Below, piece by piece: positions 7,351 to 12,950 of a stretch of 64,000 nt of DNA. Within the stretch, counting starts at the first letter, position 1, and each line of letters starts with the position of its first letter. A program made the translations under genes and the position numbers. This DNA is from Scatosoma sp045127595 (GTDB lineage Bacteria; Bacillota; Clostridia; Christensenellales; Borkfalkiaceae), in contig JBGVQS010000001.1 of assembly GCA_045127595.1 (NCBI GenBank), positions 1 through 64,000 of the forward strand. Reading direction: 5' to 3'. The notes under the pieces were generated by a model. That model was not told the DNA's origin. It searched no databases and worked only from the letters and a program-made list of their open reading frames with translations.

Positions 7351-8501
7351 TACTCGTCCACCTCACTGAAAACGGTTTTCTTTGCCGTTTTTTCGGCGGT
7401 TTCGCCGTCTGTCGATTTGTCAGTCGCCGTGTCGGGTTTCGTCGCGCTATCGTCCGTTTCTGCACCCTTTACCCCCAATCCATTGAGAATATCGTCGGCA
7501 AGCGCGCGACCTTTCTTCTTCGGTTCGGGCTGTTCCGCCTTTTCTTCGGCGGGCTGTTCCTTGGGCGGTTCTACGTACGCTTTCTTTTGAGAATCCCATA
7601 CGAATCCAAGTGCTGTTACGCGTTCTTTATAAATCGCTCGAAGTTCAACGAGAGATGTCAGTTTGTGAGGGAGTTTACCTAAAACCGCACCCCCATTGTT
7701 GAATTCTTCAGGTTTGCTCCAGCTCTCGATCAGTTTCTTGCCCTGTTCCATAACAGCCTCGTATTCTTCACGTTCTGCTTGGAAAAAATCGTTGTCCTTG
7801 GCGATGTTCGCGTTCGCCTCCGCAAACAGTCGCGTGATGTAGTCGTTCTTGTCCGCATCACCCAAGGTTGCAATCTTACGTACTCCGCTAATGCCGTAGC
7901 ACCCTTTCGCAAAATACTCGTCCGTCGGGGTAAAGCCGATCATACGTTGGTCGCCGTTCATATAGACGTAGCCGCCGAAATCGCAGGGTTGCCATACGAT
8001 ATTCTTTGCGCTACCCTCGCAGAGCAAACGCTGAATAGCGATACCGTCTTTGTTCTTCTCTTCTACTGAGTGGAAGACGTAGATAATGTTCTTGTCGTAC
8101 ACCGTCTTGAAACGGTTGGTAAGGGCTTGGAATTCAAGTTTTACCGCGCCGTAGCCTTTTTGCGAAATCGTACCCGACTTCGTCTTGTTCACAGGATCCT
8201 TGCGCATTACGTAGTCTTGTAAAAGCGTTATGAGCGAACCGCCCGTGTCGATAACGATAGTATCAAACGCTTTCAACTCGTTGCTTTTAAGGTCTTCGAG
8301 AAGTTCCTCGTATGTGCTTACACGAGAGAACGGGGGACGGTGTTGGGCGCGGATACGCTGAATACCCTTATCAAGGTCGATAAGGATGGGGTTGGGTGCG
8401 GAAACAGCAAGGGTAGTTTTACCTACGCCGGGCGCACCGTAAAGAATTGCCGAGAAACGCTGGTTATTGAACGTTTCCTGTGAGGGTTGATAGATAGCCA
8501 T
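7350..8501 (-). CDS. AAA/RecA-like ATP-binding protein (Sak4-type)
   Basis: This phage-type AAA ATPase has Walker A GAPGVGKTTLA at about residues 22-32 and Walker B FDTIVIDTGG at about 79-88. It resembles the AAA_24/Sak4 group that supports single-strand annealing recombination. The core ends near residue 285. The last 100 residues are an acidic, Lys/Glu/Pro-rich tail (EQPAEEKAEQPEPKKKGRA) that may contact single-strand binding proteins. The SD GGAGG lies before ATG 8501, downstream of a long structured leader. It is translationally coupled to the Cas4-like gene. Confidence 0.8.
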   Translation of the reverse strand: MAIYQPSQETFNNQRFSAILYGAPGVGKTTLAVSAPNPILIDLDKGIQRIRAQHRPPFSRVSTYEELLEDLKSNELKAFDTIVIDTGGSLITLLQDYVMRKDPVNKTKSGTISQKGYGAVKLEFQALTNRFKTVYDKNIIYVFHSVEEKNKDGIAIQRLLCEGSAKNIVWQPCDFGGYVYMNGDQRMIGFTPTDEYFAKGCYGISGVRKIATLGDADKNDYITRLFAEANANIAKDNDFFQAEREEYEAVMEQGKKLIESWSKPEEFNNGGAVLGKLPHKLTSLVELRAIYKERVTALGFVWDSQKKAYVEPPKEQPAEEKAEQPEPKKKGRALADDILNGLGVKGAETDDSATKPDTATDKSTDGETAEKTAKKTVFSEVDE

Positions 8502-8527
8502 ATAAGCCTCCTTAAAGTGTATTTTGT

Positions 8528-8647
8528 TGGGGCTGTCGGAGTCGAACCGACGTTTGTCCTTTTTGCCCCATATAGGCGGCTGTCAACCGCCTGCGTAGCC
8601 CTGCCGTTGGATGTCATTCCACCTGTTTGGCAGTCTTGCGCTCCCCA
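8528..8647 (-). ncRNA. tRNA-like structured leader RNA
   Basis: On the minus strand this leader contains a canonical T-arm (GTCGG-TTCGACT-CCGAC, 8535-8551) and a perfect 6-bp arm with a 7-base loop TTGACAG (8574-8592) that mimics a Val GAC anticodon arm. A nested hairpin (CTGCC/GGCAG, with TGGA/TCCA inside) sits where a D-arm would be. The 3' GCCCCA can pair with TGGGG at 8643-8647, closing a cloverleaf of about 120 nt, or with TGGGGC at 8565-8570, giving a T-arm minihelix. It is too long and too poorly closed for a normal tRNA. It precedes the AAA gene, so it may be a regulatory leader or a degenerate tRNA. Confidence 0.4.
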
Positions 8648-8669
8648 GACGCGCTTTTCCGCGCCGTCC

Positions 8670-8816
8670 TTACTTTTTACGCTTGAAGAACCACGACTCG
8701 TCGTATTTAGCAAGTTTCCGTTCGGAACGGATAAGCAATACCATCAATACCACGATTGCGACCACACCGATACACAGTCCTATGCTGTTCAAGGTCAATA
8801 CCGTTTCAATGCTCAT
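8670..8816 (-). CDS. Small single-pass membrane protein (48 aa)
   Basis: The frame from ATG 8814-8816 to TAA 8670-8672 gives a protein starting MSIETVLTLNSIGLCIGVVA. About 20 hydrophobic residues form one membrane segment (IGLCIGVVAIVVLMVLLI), followed by a basic cytoplasmic tail ending WFFKRKK. GGAGG lies at the right distance, inside the end of the upstream zinc-ribbon gene, which it overlaps. Holin-like or regulatory roles are possible; none is shown. Confidence 0.6.
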   Translation of the reverse strand: MSIETVLTLNSIGLCIGVVAIVVLMVLLIRSERKLAKYDESWFFKRKK

Positions 8817-9036
8817 CGTCTTCGCCTCCTTGTTCTTCGTCTTCTTCGTGCTTGGCGTGGCATTCTTCGCAAATACACCCGTCGCACACGTCGTAGATTT
8901 CGTCGCCTTCGTAGAGTGCCTTTCCGCACTCTTCGCAATAGCCGATTATATCGTCTTCGCTTTTATGCCGAAATCTGTCTTCGTAGTCTTCCCTGCAAAG
9001 CCCAATCCAAGGGGCTTGTAAATCTCTATCGCTCAT
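8806..9036 (-). CDS. Small zinc-ribbon-like acidic protein (76 aa)
   Basis: I chose ATG 9034-9036 (MSDRDLQAPW), because AGGAG lies six bases upstream; the frame opens at 9051. The protein carries GYCEECGKALYEGDE, then VCDGCICEECHAKH, that is three CxxC-type pairs and a His, typical of a small zinc ribbon. The tail is very acidic. Similar small zinc proteins are common in phage early regions, with unknown function. An element dyad (site C) abuts its SD. Confidence 0.6.
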   Translation of the reverse strand: MSDRDLQAPWIGLCREDYEDRFRHKSEDDIIGYCEECGKALYEGDEIYDVCDGCICEECHAKHEEDEEQGGEDDEH

Positions 9037-9045
9037 TTCATTCTC

Positions 9046-9061
9046 CTGCATTTGACTGCAA
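9046..9061. promoter_or_regulatory. Element dyad site C (CTGCATTTGACTGCAA)
   Basis: This matches the element consensus at 13 of 16 positions, making it the weakest of the four. It sits between an HTH gene and the zinc-ribbon gene, overlapping the region of the latter's SD, so binding there could block translation initiation or transcription. Confidence 0.4.
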
Positions 9062-9062
9062 T

Positions 9063-9284
9063 TTATTGCGCGACGACGATTTCGTCAATCGTGCATCCGA
9101 GTGCCTGCGCTAACTTCGTCATAACGTCTAATTTGGCCAAGCGCTCACCACGCTCGTATGCCACTATTACACGCTCACAAACACCGCTTTTCTCGGCAAG
9201 CTCCGCACGGGTTAAATTCATAACCTGCCGACGATGCATTAGCTTTTCCTGTCTCGGGTATTTTGTTGCTCTTGCGTTGCTCAC
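9063..9284 (-). CDS. XRE-family HTH regulator (73 aa)
   Basis: The protein is one Cro/CI-type helix-turn-helix domain: QVMNLTRAELAEKSGVCERV, IVAYERGERLAKLDVMTKLA, then ALGCTIDEIVVAQ. The start is GTG 9282-9284, supported by AGGAGGT eight bases upstream. It lacks any effector or dimerisation domain. Being inside the early operon, it could regulate early genes. It is one candidate to bind the recurrent 16-bp dyads; this is inference. Confidence 0.8.
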   Translation of the reverse strand: MSNARATKYPRQEKLMHRRQVMNLTRAELAEKSGVCERVIVAYERGERLAKLDVMTKLAQALGCTIDEIVVAQ

Positions 9285-9303
9285 GTTCTGCTACCTCCTT
9301 TTG

Positions 9304-9337
9304 TTTGACCTGTCCTCATCAGGCAGGGTAGGTCAAA
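9304..9337. repeat. Perfect 8-bp inverted repeat between two HTH genes
   Basis: TTTGACCT (9304-9311) is inverted as AGGTCAAA (9330-9337), with a further CCTG/CAGG pairing inside. It lies just upstream of the GTG-start HTH gene. It could be an operator or an RNA hairpin; it has no T-run. Confidence 0.45.
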
Positions 9338-9364
9338 TCCCTGCGACGTCTCACGACGTTTCGA

Positions 9365-9568
9365 CTATGTTTTGAATATCGCATACACGCTTTCGATACT
9401 CATTTCAAAAAGCTTTGCCATAGCGATTACGTATTGCATTGACGGACGGTTGCGCCCGTTTAACCAATACTCTACCGTTCTCACGCTCACGCCCAGCCGT
9501 TCGGCTAACACCTTGCGCTTCACGTTCCTTTCTTTCAACAGCTTACGAAACTTCTTGTTCTTTGCCAT
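9365..9568 (-). CDS. Small HTH DNA-binding protein (67 aa)
   Basis: This is a single helix-turn-helix domain: RKVLAERLGVSVRTVEYWLN, then GRNRPSMQYVIAMAKLFEM and SIESVYAIF. It is basic at the N-terminus (MAKNKKFRKLLKERNVKRK). The start follows AAGGGG. It is an excisionase-like or XRE-type regulator in the early operon; the target is unknown. Confidence 0.75.
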   Translation of the reverse strand: MAKNKKFRKLLKERNVKRKVLAERLGVSVRTVEYWLNGRNRPSMQYVIAMAKLFEMSIESVYAIFKT

Positions 9569-9579
9569 TTCTTTGCCCC

Positions 9580-9783
9580 TTACAGCCCTTTCAGCACGTC
9601 TCGCGATAAAGCGATCAAGCTATCGCAAGAAACGTTTTTAATGTGCGTTCCACCGCCCCAAAACGTAATTCTTACGATTTCCTCGCAATCCTGCTTTTCA
9701 TACACCGCGTCGATAACTTCCACATTCGCGGCAATCAATAACGGTTTCAGATACTTTTCTACAAATTCAGCCTTGTTTTCCAT
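9580..9783 (-). CDS. Hypothetical element protein (67 aa)
   Basis: This is a small soluble protein (MENKAEFVEKYLKPLLIAAN, ending SLIALSRDVLKGL) with no motif I recognise. The start ATG 9781-9783 lies inside the end of the 141-aa gene (17-base overlap), with TGGAGG upstream, so it is coupled to that gene. Confidence 0.6.
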   Translation of the reverse strand: MENKAEFVEKYLKPLLIAANVEVIDAVYEKQDCEEIVRITFWGGGTHIKNVSCDSLIALSRDVLKGL

Positions 9784-10192
9784 CTACCATACCTCCAAGT
9801 TCTTTGATTTTTTGTATTGTGCCGTTCTCGAATAGACCGACTACATAGTCAAGACTATCTTGCATGCCCCAGCCCAGCGTGTCCGTGTAATAACGGAGCA
9901 AAGTCAAAACCCCTGCTTGGCTCGTCTGCGTGTCTTTGCAGAACTGCATTAACTGCTCATAGGTGCGCGGTTGGTCTCTCGGCTTATAGGTAATATCTTG
10001 CAATTCTACATATTCGCCGATAACTTTCAAAGCGTTTTCGTAATCGCCCAGCTTTACTCGCTCGAACATTTCCACGCAGTCTTTTTCCCTGCCTTGTTTG
10101 AGCAATACCTTACGCGCCTGACCTAATATGTAAAAGATGTTACCTGTTTCGCCGTTTCTATCAAATTGAATTTTTTCTTCAAATTTTTTCAT
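9767..10192 (-). CDS. Hypothetical element protein (141 aa)
   Basis: This is a helical soluble protein beginning MKKFEEKIQFDRNGETGNIF, with segments YILGQARKVLLKQGREKDCV and EQLMQFCKDTQTSQAGVLTL. The first part resembles phage proteins of unknown function found near HTH regulators, with TPR-like helix pairs; I cannot name a family. The start at 10192 has GCAGGT upstream. It is the first long gene of the minus-strand block after the switch region. Confidence 0.55.
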   Translation of the reverse strand: MKKFEEKIQFDRNGETGNIFYILGQARKVLLKQGREKDCVEMFERVKLGDYENALKVIGEYVELQDITYKPRDQPRTYEQLMQFCKDTQTSQAGVLTLLRYYTDTLGWGMQDSLDYVVGLFENGTIQKIKELGGMVDGKQG

Positions 10193-10208
10193 ATTCTACC
10201 TGCTTTTC

Positions 10209-10237
10209 TTGACTTTCAAACGATTGTTTGATATAAT
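10209..10237 (+). promoter_or_regulatory. Sigma-A promoter with spacer operator for the 41-aa gene
   Basis: TTGACT (10209-10214), a 17-base spacer and TATAAT (10232-10237) form a near-consensus promoter. The spacer holds the dyad TCAAAC-GATT-GTTTGA (10216-10231), placed where a repressor would block RNA polymerase. It drives the isolated plus-strand gene at 10269. Confidence 0.8.
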
Positions 10238-10268
10238 AAAATAAATAAGAACAAAGGGGGTGAAAAAT

Positions 10269-10394
10269 ATGAACAAGAAACAAACTTCTTCCAAAGTTTC
10301 CTCTACGGCAAGCAAGGTTTTAAAAGACAATCGTTACAGCAAAGCTTCTAAATCTTGCGCTGGAAGTGCTTTATCTCAATCCAAGAAGAAATAA
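10269..10394 (+). CDS. Tiny Ser/Lys-rich conserved-looking protein (41 aa)
   Basis: The frame ATG 10269-10271 to TAA 10392-10394 encodes MNKKQTSSKVSSTASKVLKD and ends AGSALSQSKKK. The layout (SSKVSSTASKVLKD, SKASK, AGSALSQ) recalls very short proteins of unknown function seen in many bacterial mobile elements; that memory is not checked here. It has its own near-consensus promoter, SD AAGGGGGTG, and a strong terminator after it. It is antisense to the flow of the surrounding early operon. The promoter-overlapping dyad suggests tight control. Confidence 0.65.
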   Translation: MNKKQTSSKVSSTASKVLKDNRYSKASKSCAGSALSQSKKK

Positions 10395-10461
10395 GCATTT
10401 CTAAATTCACAATACACTTAAAGGGAAACAAATGATATGCGAAACTTAATACGCGGATAGT

Positions 10462-10498
10462 CCTGCCCAATGCGACTTGGGCGGGATTATTTCTTTTT
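10462..10498 (+). terminator. Rho-independent terminator of the 41-aa gene
   Basis: CCTGCCCAA (10462-10470) pairs with TTGGGCGGG (10477-10485) around a 6-base loop, followed by ATTATTTCTTTTT. It has no T-run in the minus direction, so it should act only on plus-strand transcripts. Confidence 0.85.
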
Positions 10499-10512
10499 CG
10501 CCCCCTATGTTT

Positions 10513-10692
10513 TCAAATTAAATCTTCCATTCGGCATTCAAGAACTTCTGCAAGTTTTTTCAAAATACTTGCTTTAGGCTCACGAATATTTTGTTCGTAA
10601 TGTCGTATGGATTCAGGTGTTACCCCTACCTTTTCAGCAAGCTCTTTTCTTGAAAGAGCTTTTTCTTTTCTGCGTTTTTCGAGTTTGTTCAT
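10513..10692 (-). CDS. Cro-like XRE HTH protein (59 aa)
   Basis: The frame ATG 10690-10692 to TGA 10513-10515 encodes a minimal HTH domain: ALSRKELAEKVGVTPESIRH, then EQNIREPKASILKKLAEVLE and CRMEDLI. AAAGGAG precedes the start. It is divergent from the plus-strand repressor at 10889, with operators between them, the usual arrangement of a Cro-type antirepressor facing a CI-type repressor. Confidence 0.75.
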   Translation of the reverse strand: MNKLEKRRKEKALSRKELAEKVGVTPESIRHYEQNIREPKASILKKLAEVLECRMEDLI

Positions 10693-10718
10693 TGTAATCT
10701 CCTTTGTTTTGCTTGTTT

Positions 10719-10734
10719 GTACGAATTTTCGTAC
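10719..10734. promoter_or_regulatory. Switch operator 1 (GTACGAA-TT-TTCGTAC)
   Basis: This near-perfect 16-bp dyad lies upstream of the Cro-like gene. It shares the half-site TACGA with operator 2 and with a half-site in the plus promoter. It is a likely repressor or Cro binding site. Confidence 0.65.
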
Positions 10735-10746
10735 TTATTTTTCTCT

Positions 10747-10775
10747 ATTGTAGCACGATTTATCGTACTTGTCAA
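10747..10775 (-). promoter_or_regulatory. Leftward sigma-A promoter with operator 2 in its spacer
   Basis: On the minus strand, TTGACA (10770-10775), a 17-base spacer and TACAAT (10747-10752) form a strong promoter toward the Cro-like gene and perhaps the early genes. Operator 2 (10753-10768, GCACGATTTATCGTAC on plus) fills the spacer almost exactly. Confidence 0.8.
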
Positions 10776-10794
10776 GCGTTTTGTGTAAAAAAAG

Positions 10795-10823
10795 TTGCAT
10801 TTTTCGTACTTTTTTTATACAAT
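10795..10823 (+). promoter_or_regulatory. Rightward promoter of the repressor gene
   Basis: TTGCAT (10795-10800), a 17-base spacer and TACAAT (10818-10823) lie upstream of the repressor. A single half-site TCGTAC (10804-10809) in the spacer suggests weaker autoregulation. Confidence 0.65.
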
Positions 10824-10888
10824 ATTCCTGCACCGTTATTTTCGGGGCAAAAACATACACAAGAAAACAAAACAATAAGGAGACAAAA

Positions 10889-11245
10889 ATGCTAAACATT
10901 GAACGATGGAATAAAGTGAGAAAAGAAAGGCGCATTACGCTGGAAGAACTCGCACAAAAAACAGGAATATCTATCAGTACAATGAAAGATATTTTTCGAG
11001 GAAAAACTATCGCTCCGCGCATTGATACGGTACAGGCAATCGAACGCGTGCTCGGGCTCGCGCCTACGTTCACCGAAGAAGAACGTGCGCTTGGATTGAG
11101 CGACAATCATCCGATTGCCCTTTCCGACGATGACCGCGAGCTTATAAACCTTTTCGCGGAAGCGGAAGAAAAGCTCGGCAAGGCTTACGTTCGGGGTGTT
11201 AAACAAATGGTGCGCTTGGCTATCGACACCAAGGGACAACCTTAA
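10889..11245 (+). CDS. XRE-family repressor (CI-like), 118 aa
   Basis: I chose ATG 10889, which follows AAGGAG; the frame extends upstream to 10769 but runs through the promoter. Residues 1-60 are an HTH domain (ITLEELAQKTGISISTMKDI, then GKTIAPRIDTVQAIERVLGL). The C-terminal half (LSDDDRELINLFAEAEEKLG, KAYVRGVKQMVRLAI) is helical and likely dimerises. No LexA-type peptidase residues are visible. It faces the Cro-like gene across the operators and precedes the integrase, so it is the probable lysogeny or maintenance repressor. Confidence 0.8.
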   Translation: MLNIERWNKVRKERRITLEELAQKTGISISTMKDIFRGKTIAPRIDTVQAIERVLGLAPTFTEEERALGLSDNHPIALSDDDRELINLFAEAEEKLGKAYVRGVKQMVRLAIDTKGQP

Positions 11246-11272
11246 CTTTCGGAACGAATTATCAGCACGCTA

Positions 11273-11288
11273 TTGCAGTCAACTGCAA
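11273..11288. promoter_or_regulatory. Element dyad site D (TTGCAGTCAACTGCAA)
   Basis: This perfect dyad TTGCAGT-CA-ACTGCAA matches the element consensus at 15 of 16 positions. It lies between the repressor and integrase genes and is the only copy on the plus-strand transcription unit. Confidence 0.55.
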
Positions 11289-11311
11289 TTATTGGTCTAT
11301 GTTCCCCTTGC

Positions 11312-11340
11312 TTTTTATAAAGAATTGCGCTTTATAAAAA
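11312..11340. repeat. Inverted repeat upstream of the integrase
   Basis: TTTTTATAAAG (11312-11322) and CTTTATAAAAA (11330-11340) are perfect inverted copies around a 7-base loop, just before the integrase SD. The stem is AT-rich. It could be an integrase/excisionase arm site or a weak mRNA hairpin controlling integrase. Confidence 0.5.
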
Positions 11341-11361
11341 ATACAAGGAGAATATATACAA

Positions 11362-12618
11362 ATGCGTAGCAGTAATTTATCTGACGATTTAATAACAATA
11401 ACCCAAAAGCTGATGATGGCGCGTGAACGAAATGAAGTGATGAACGTAGCGAGCGACTGCACCGCCTTAATCGAACGGCTGATTGCTTTGGAAGCCCAAG
11501 GCACATTAACCACATTACAACAACATGCAAGGTCTGTAACGACAATCATTAAATTCACTTACAAGGAGATTCAAATGATGTCGTTTACATTCAAAAAAGA
11601 GTTTATAGCGAACGGGCTGGCTGCTCACGTTATAAAAAAAGAAAGCGGTAGGAATTCGTATTGCTACGAGATCCGCTACCGCTCTAATGGTTACAATATT
11701 ATAGCTTCCTCCACCGATTTGGCGGAGGCAAAAAGAAAGTTCTTGGCAAAGACCGTGCCGGGAGAAATTGAGAAATACCGCGTTCAAAAACGCAAGACGG
11801 GAATAAACCTGCTTGAAGAAGTGTTTGACGAGTGGTATCAATACAAGAAAGGCACGATCACCGAAGGCGAGTTAAAAAAACATTATTCTAATTTTTGCGC
11901 TTTACCCGAAACGCTCCGTAAAAAAACGATATTATCGGTTCGTACAGGCGATTTAGACAAAATCTTAAAAGACGTGAAACCGCGCAAATATGAAGATTTG
12001 CGAACTCTTTTCAACGGTATTTTCAAGTATGCAATCGCGAGTGGTATTATTCAGCATAATCCAGTTGCCCTAATACCGTTTAAGAGAGCAGAACGTCAAT
12101 CGCGCGACGCTTTACCCGAAGAAGAAATTTACGCTTTCTTGGAGCGCGTAGAATTGCCCGAATTTGAGCCGATTAGACAAGGCGCATACTTACTCTACTT
12201 CTTCGGACTTCGCCCTTGTGAAGTAGACGAGGAAACACACAGGGAAGGCGATTTCCTTATCACTCGTAACCGTAAACGCAAGAACGGAAAAATTGAGTAT
12301 AAAAAAATCCCCGTACCAAGAGAGGCACAGGGATTGATAGAGTGGGATAAACCACTTATATTTAATTGTACTCGCATAACAAGAGATCGCTTGTTCAAAA
12401 AACTGTTCGGCGACGGCAAGAGGACAGCCTACTGCCTGCGGCACACCTTTTCCACGGTTTGTCAGGAATATCTCAAACGTCCTGATATTGTTGATATTTG
12501 GATGGGAGATAGTCCGCAACGGCTTGTTGGAAAGGTATATACGCATTTTTCCGACAAATTTATGCGCTCGCAAATGAATTTGGTGGTATTCCCTACTCTT
12601 GAAAGCCTTGAAACGTAA
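11362..12618 (+). CDS. int: Tyrosine-type site-specific integrase
   Basis: This is a tyrosine recombinase that probably integrates the element at the adjacent tRNA-Ser. The catalytic domain shows the first Arg in FFGLRPCEV, the beta-hairpin Lys in KKIPVPREAQ, the second Arg in YCLRHTFSTV, a His/Trp-type WMGDS box, and the nucleophile Tyr in GKVYTHFSD. The central core-binding domain and an N-terminal arm domain (FTFKKEFIANGLAAHVIKKE) precede it. Two in-frame starts each have AAGGAG upstream: ATG 11362 (418 aa) and ATG 11575 (347 aa). The shorter form has the usual integrase length. The C-terminus points at the tRNA 3' end, as expected for a tRNA-targeting integrase. Confidence 0.9.
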   Translation: MRSSNLSDDLITITQKLMMARERNEVMNVASDCTALIERLIALEAQGTLTTLQQHARSVTTIIKFTYKEIQMMSFTFKKEFIANGLAAHVIKKESGRNSYCYEIRYRSNGYNIIASSTDLAEAKRKFLAKTVPGEIEKYRVQKRKTGINLLEEVFDEWYQYKKGTITEGELKKHYSNFCALPETLRKKTILSVRTGDLDKILKDVKPRKYEDLRTLFNGIFKYAIASGIIQHNPVALIPFKRAERQSRDALPEEEIYAFLERVELPEFEPIRQGAYLLYFFGLRPCEVDEETHREGDFLITRNRKRKNGKIEYKKIPVPREAQGLIEWDKPLIFNCTRITRDRLFKKLFGDGKRTAYCLRHTFSTVCQEYLKRPDIVDIWMGDSPQRLVGKVYTHFSDKFMRSQMNLVVFPTLESLET

Positions 12619-12706
12619 GGCTTTTAGAGCGATTTTGTTCACCAAATTGTTCACCAAACCACCCTAAAATCGCATTTTTAAACGCAATTTTATGCAAAAA
12701 AAGCAA

Positions 12707-12752
12707 AAAAATACGGCTTTATGCATTGTTTTTTGCATAAAACCGTATTTTT
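12707..12752 (-). terminator. Long hairpin abutting the tRNA-Ser 3' end
   Basis: AAAAATACGGCTTTATGCA (12707-12725) is inverted at 12734-12752 with one mismatch, which becomes a G-U pair in the minus-strand RNA, around an 8-base loop. T-runs follow on the minus strand, so it should terminate tRNA-Ser transcription. It also lies within the probable attachment region. Confidence 0.75.
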
Positions 12753-12841
12753 GGCGCAGAGAAAGGGATTTGAACCCTTGTATACATTCCTGCATAACAC
12801 GATTTCGAATCGTGCGCGTTCGACCGCTCCGCCATCTCTGC
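12752..12841 (-). tRNA. tRNA-Ser (anticodon CGA)
   Basis: The minus strand folds into a class II tRNA. Acceptor GCAGAGA pairs with TCTCTGC; the anticodon stem CACGA/TCGTG encloses the loop TTCGAAA with anticodon CGA; a long variable arm follows; the T-arm is AAGGG-TTCAAAT-CCCTT; the discriminator is G and CCA is encoded (12752-12754). Length and variable arm fit serine. Its 3' end faces the integrase, marking the right attachment site of the element. Confidence 0.95.
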
Positions 12842-12910
12842 AAACAGCTTTTATATTATATAACATCATGCAAAAAAATGCAACTGTTTTTAGGCTGTTT
12901 TTTAAATTTC

Positions 12911-12940
12911 CCCGTCGCGTAATTTTATTTACGCGACGGG
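12911..12940. terminator. GC-rich hairpin downstream of the AspT-like gene
   Basis: CCCGTCGCGTAA (12911-12922) pairs perfectly with TTACGCGACGGG (12929-12940). A T-rich run follows on the plus strand (ATTTTTCTTTTT), while the minus side has only short T-runs. It probably separates the exchanger gene from the tRNA and element. Confidence 0.65.
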
Positions 12941-12950
12941 ATTTTTCTTT

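Noticed and set aside
8528..8647. tRNA-Asp on the plus strand (loop CTGTCAA)
   Set aside because: The plus strand has a fitting anticodon arm but no T-arm downstream; the T-arm GTTCGACTCC is on the minus strand.
8423..8713. Minus-strand frame through the tRNA-like leader
   Set aside because: The peptide ending VGSTPTAPTKYT is what translating a T-arm region gives; it overlaps the AAA gene start and has no SD.
10769..10888. Extended N-terminus of the CI-like repressor
   Set aside because: The upstream frame runs through the rightward promoter; ATG 10889 has the SD and starts the HTH domain.
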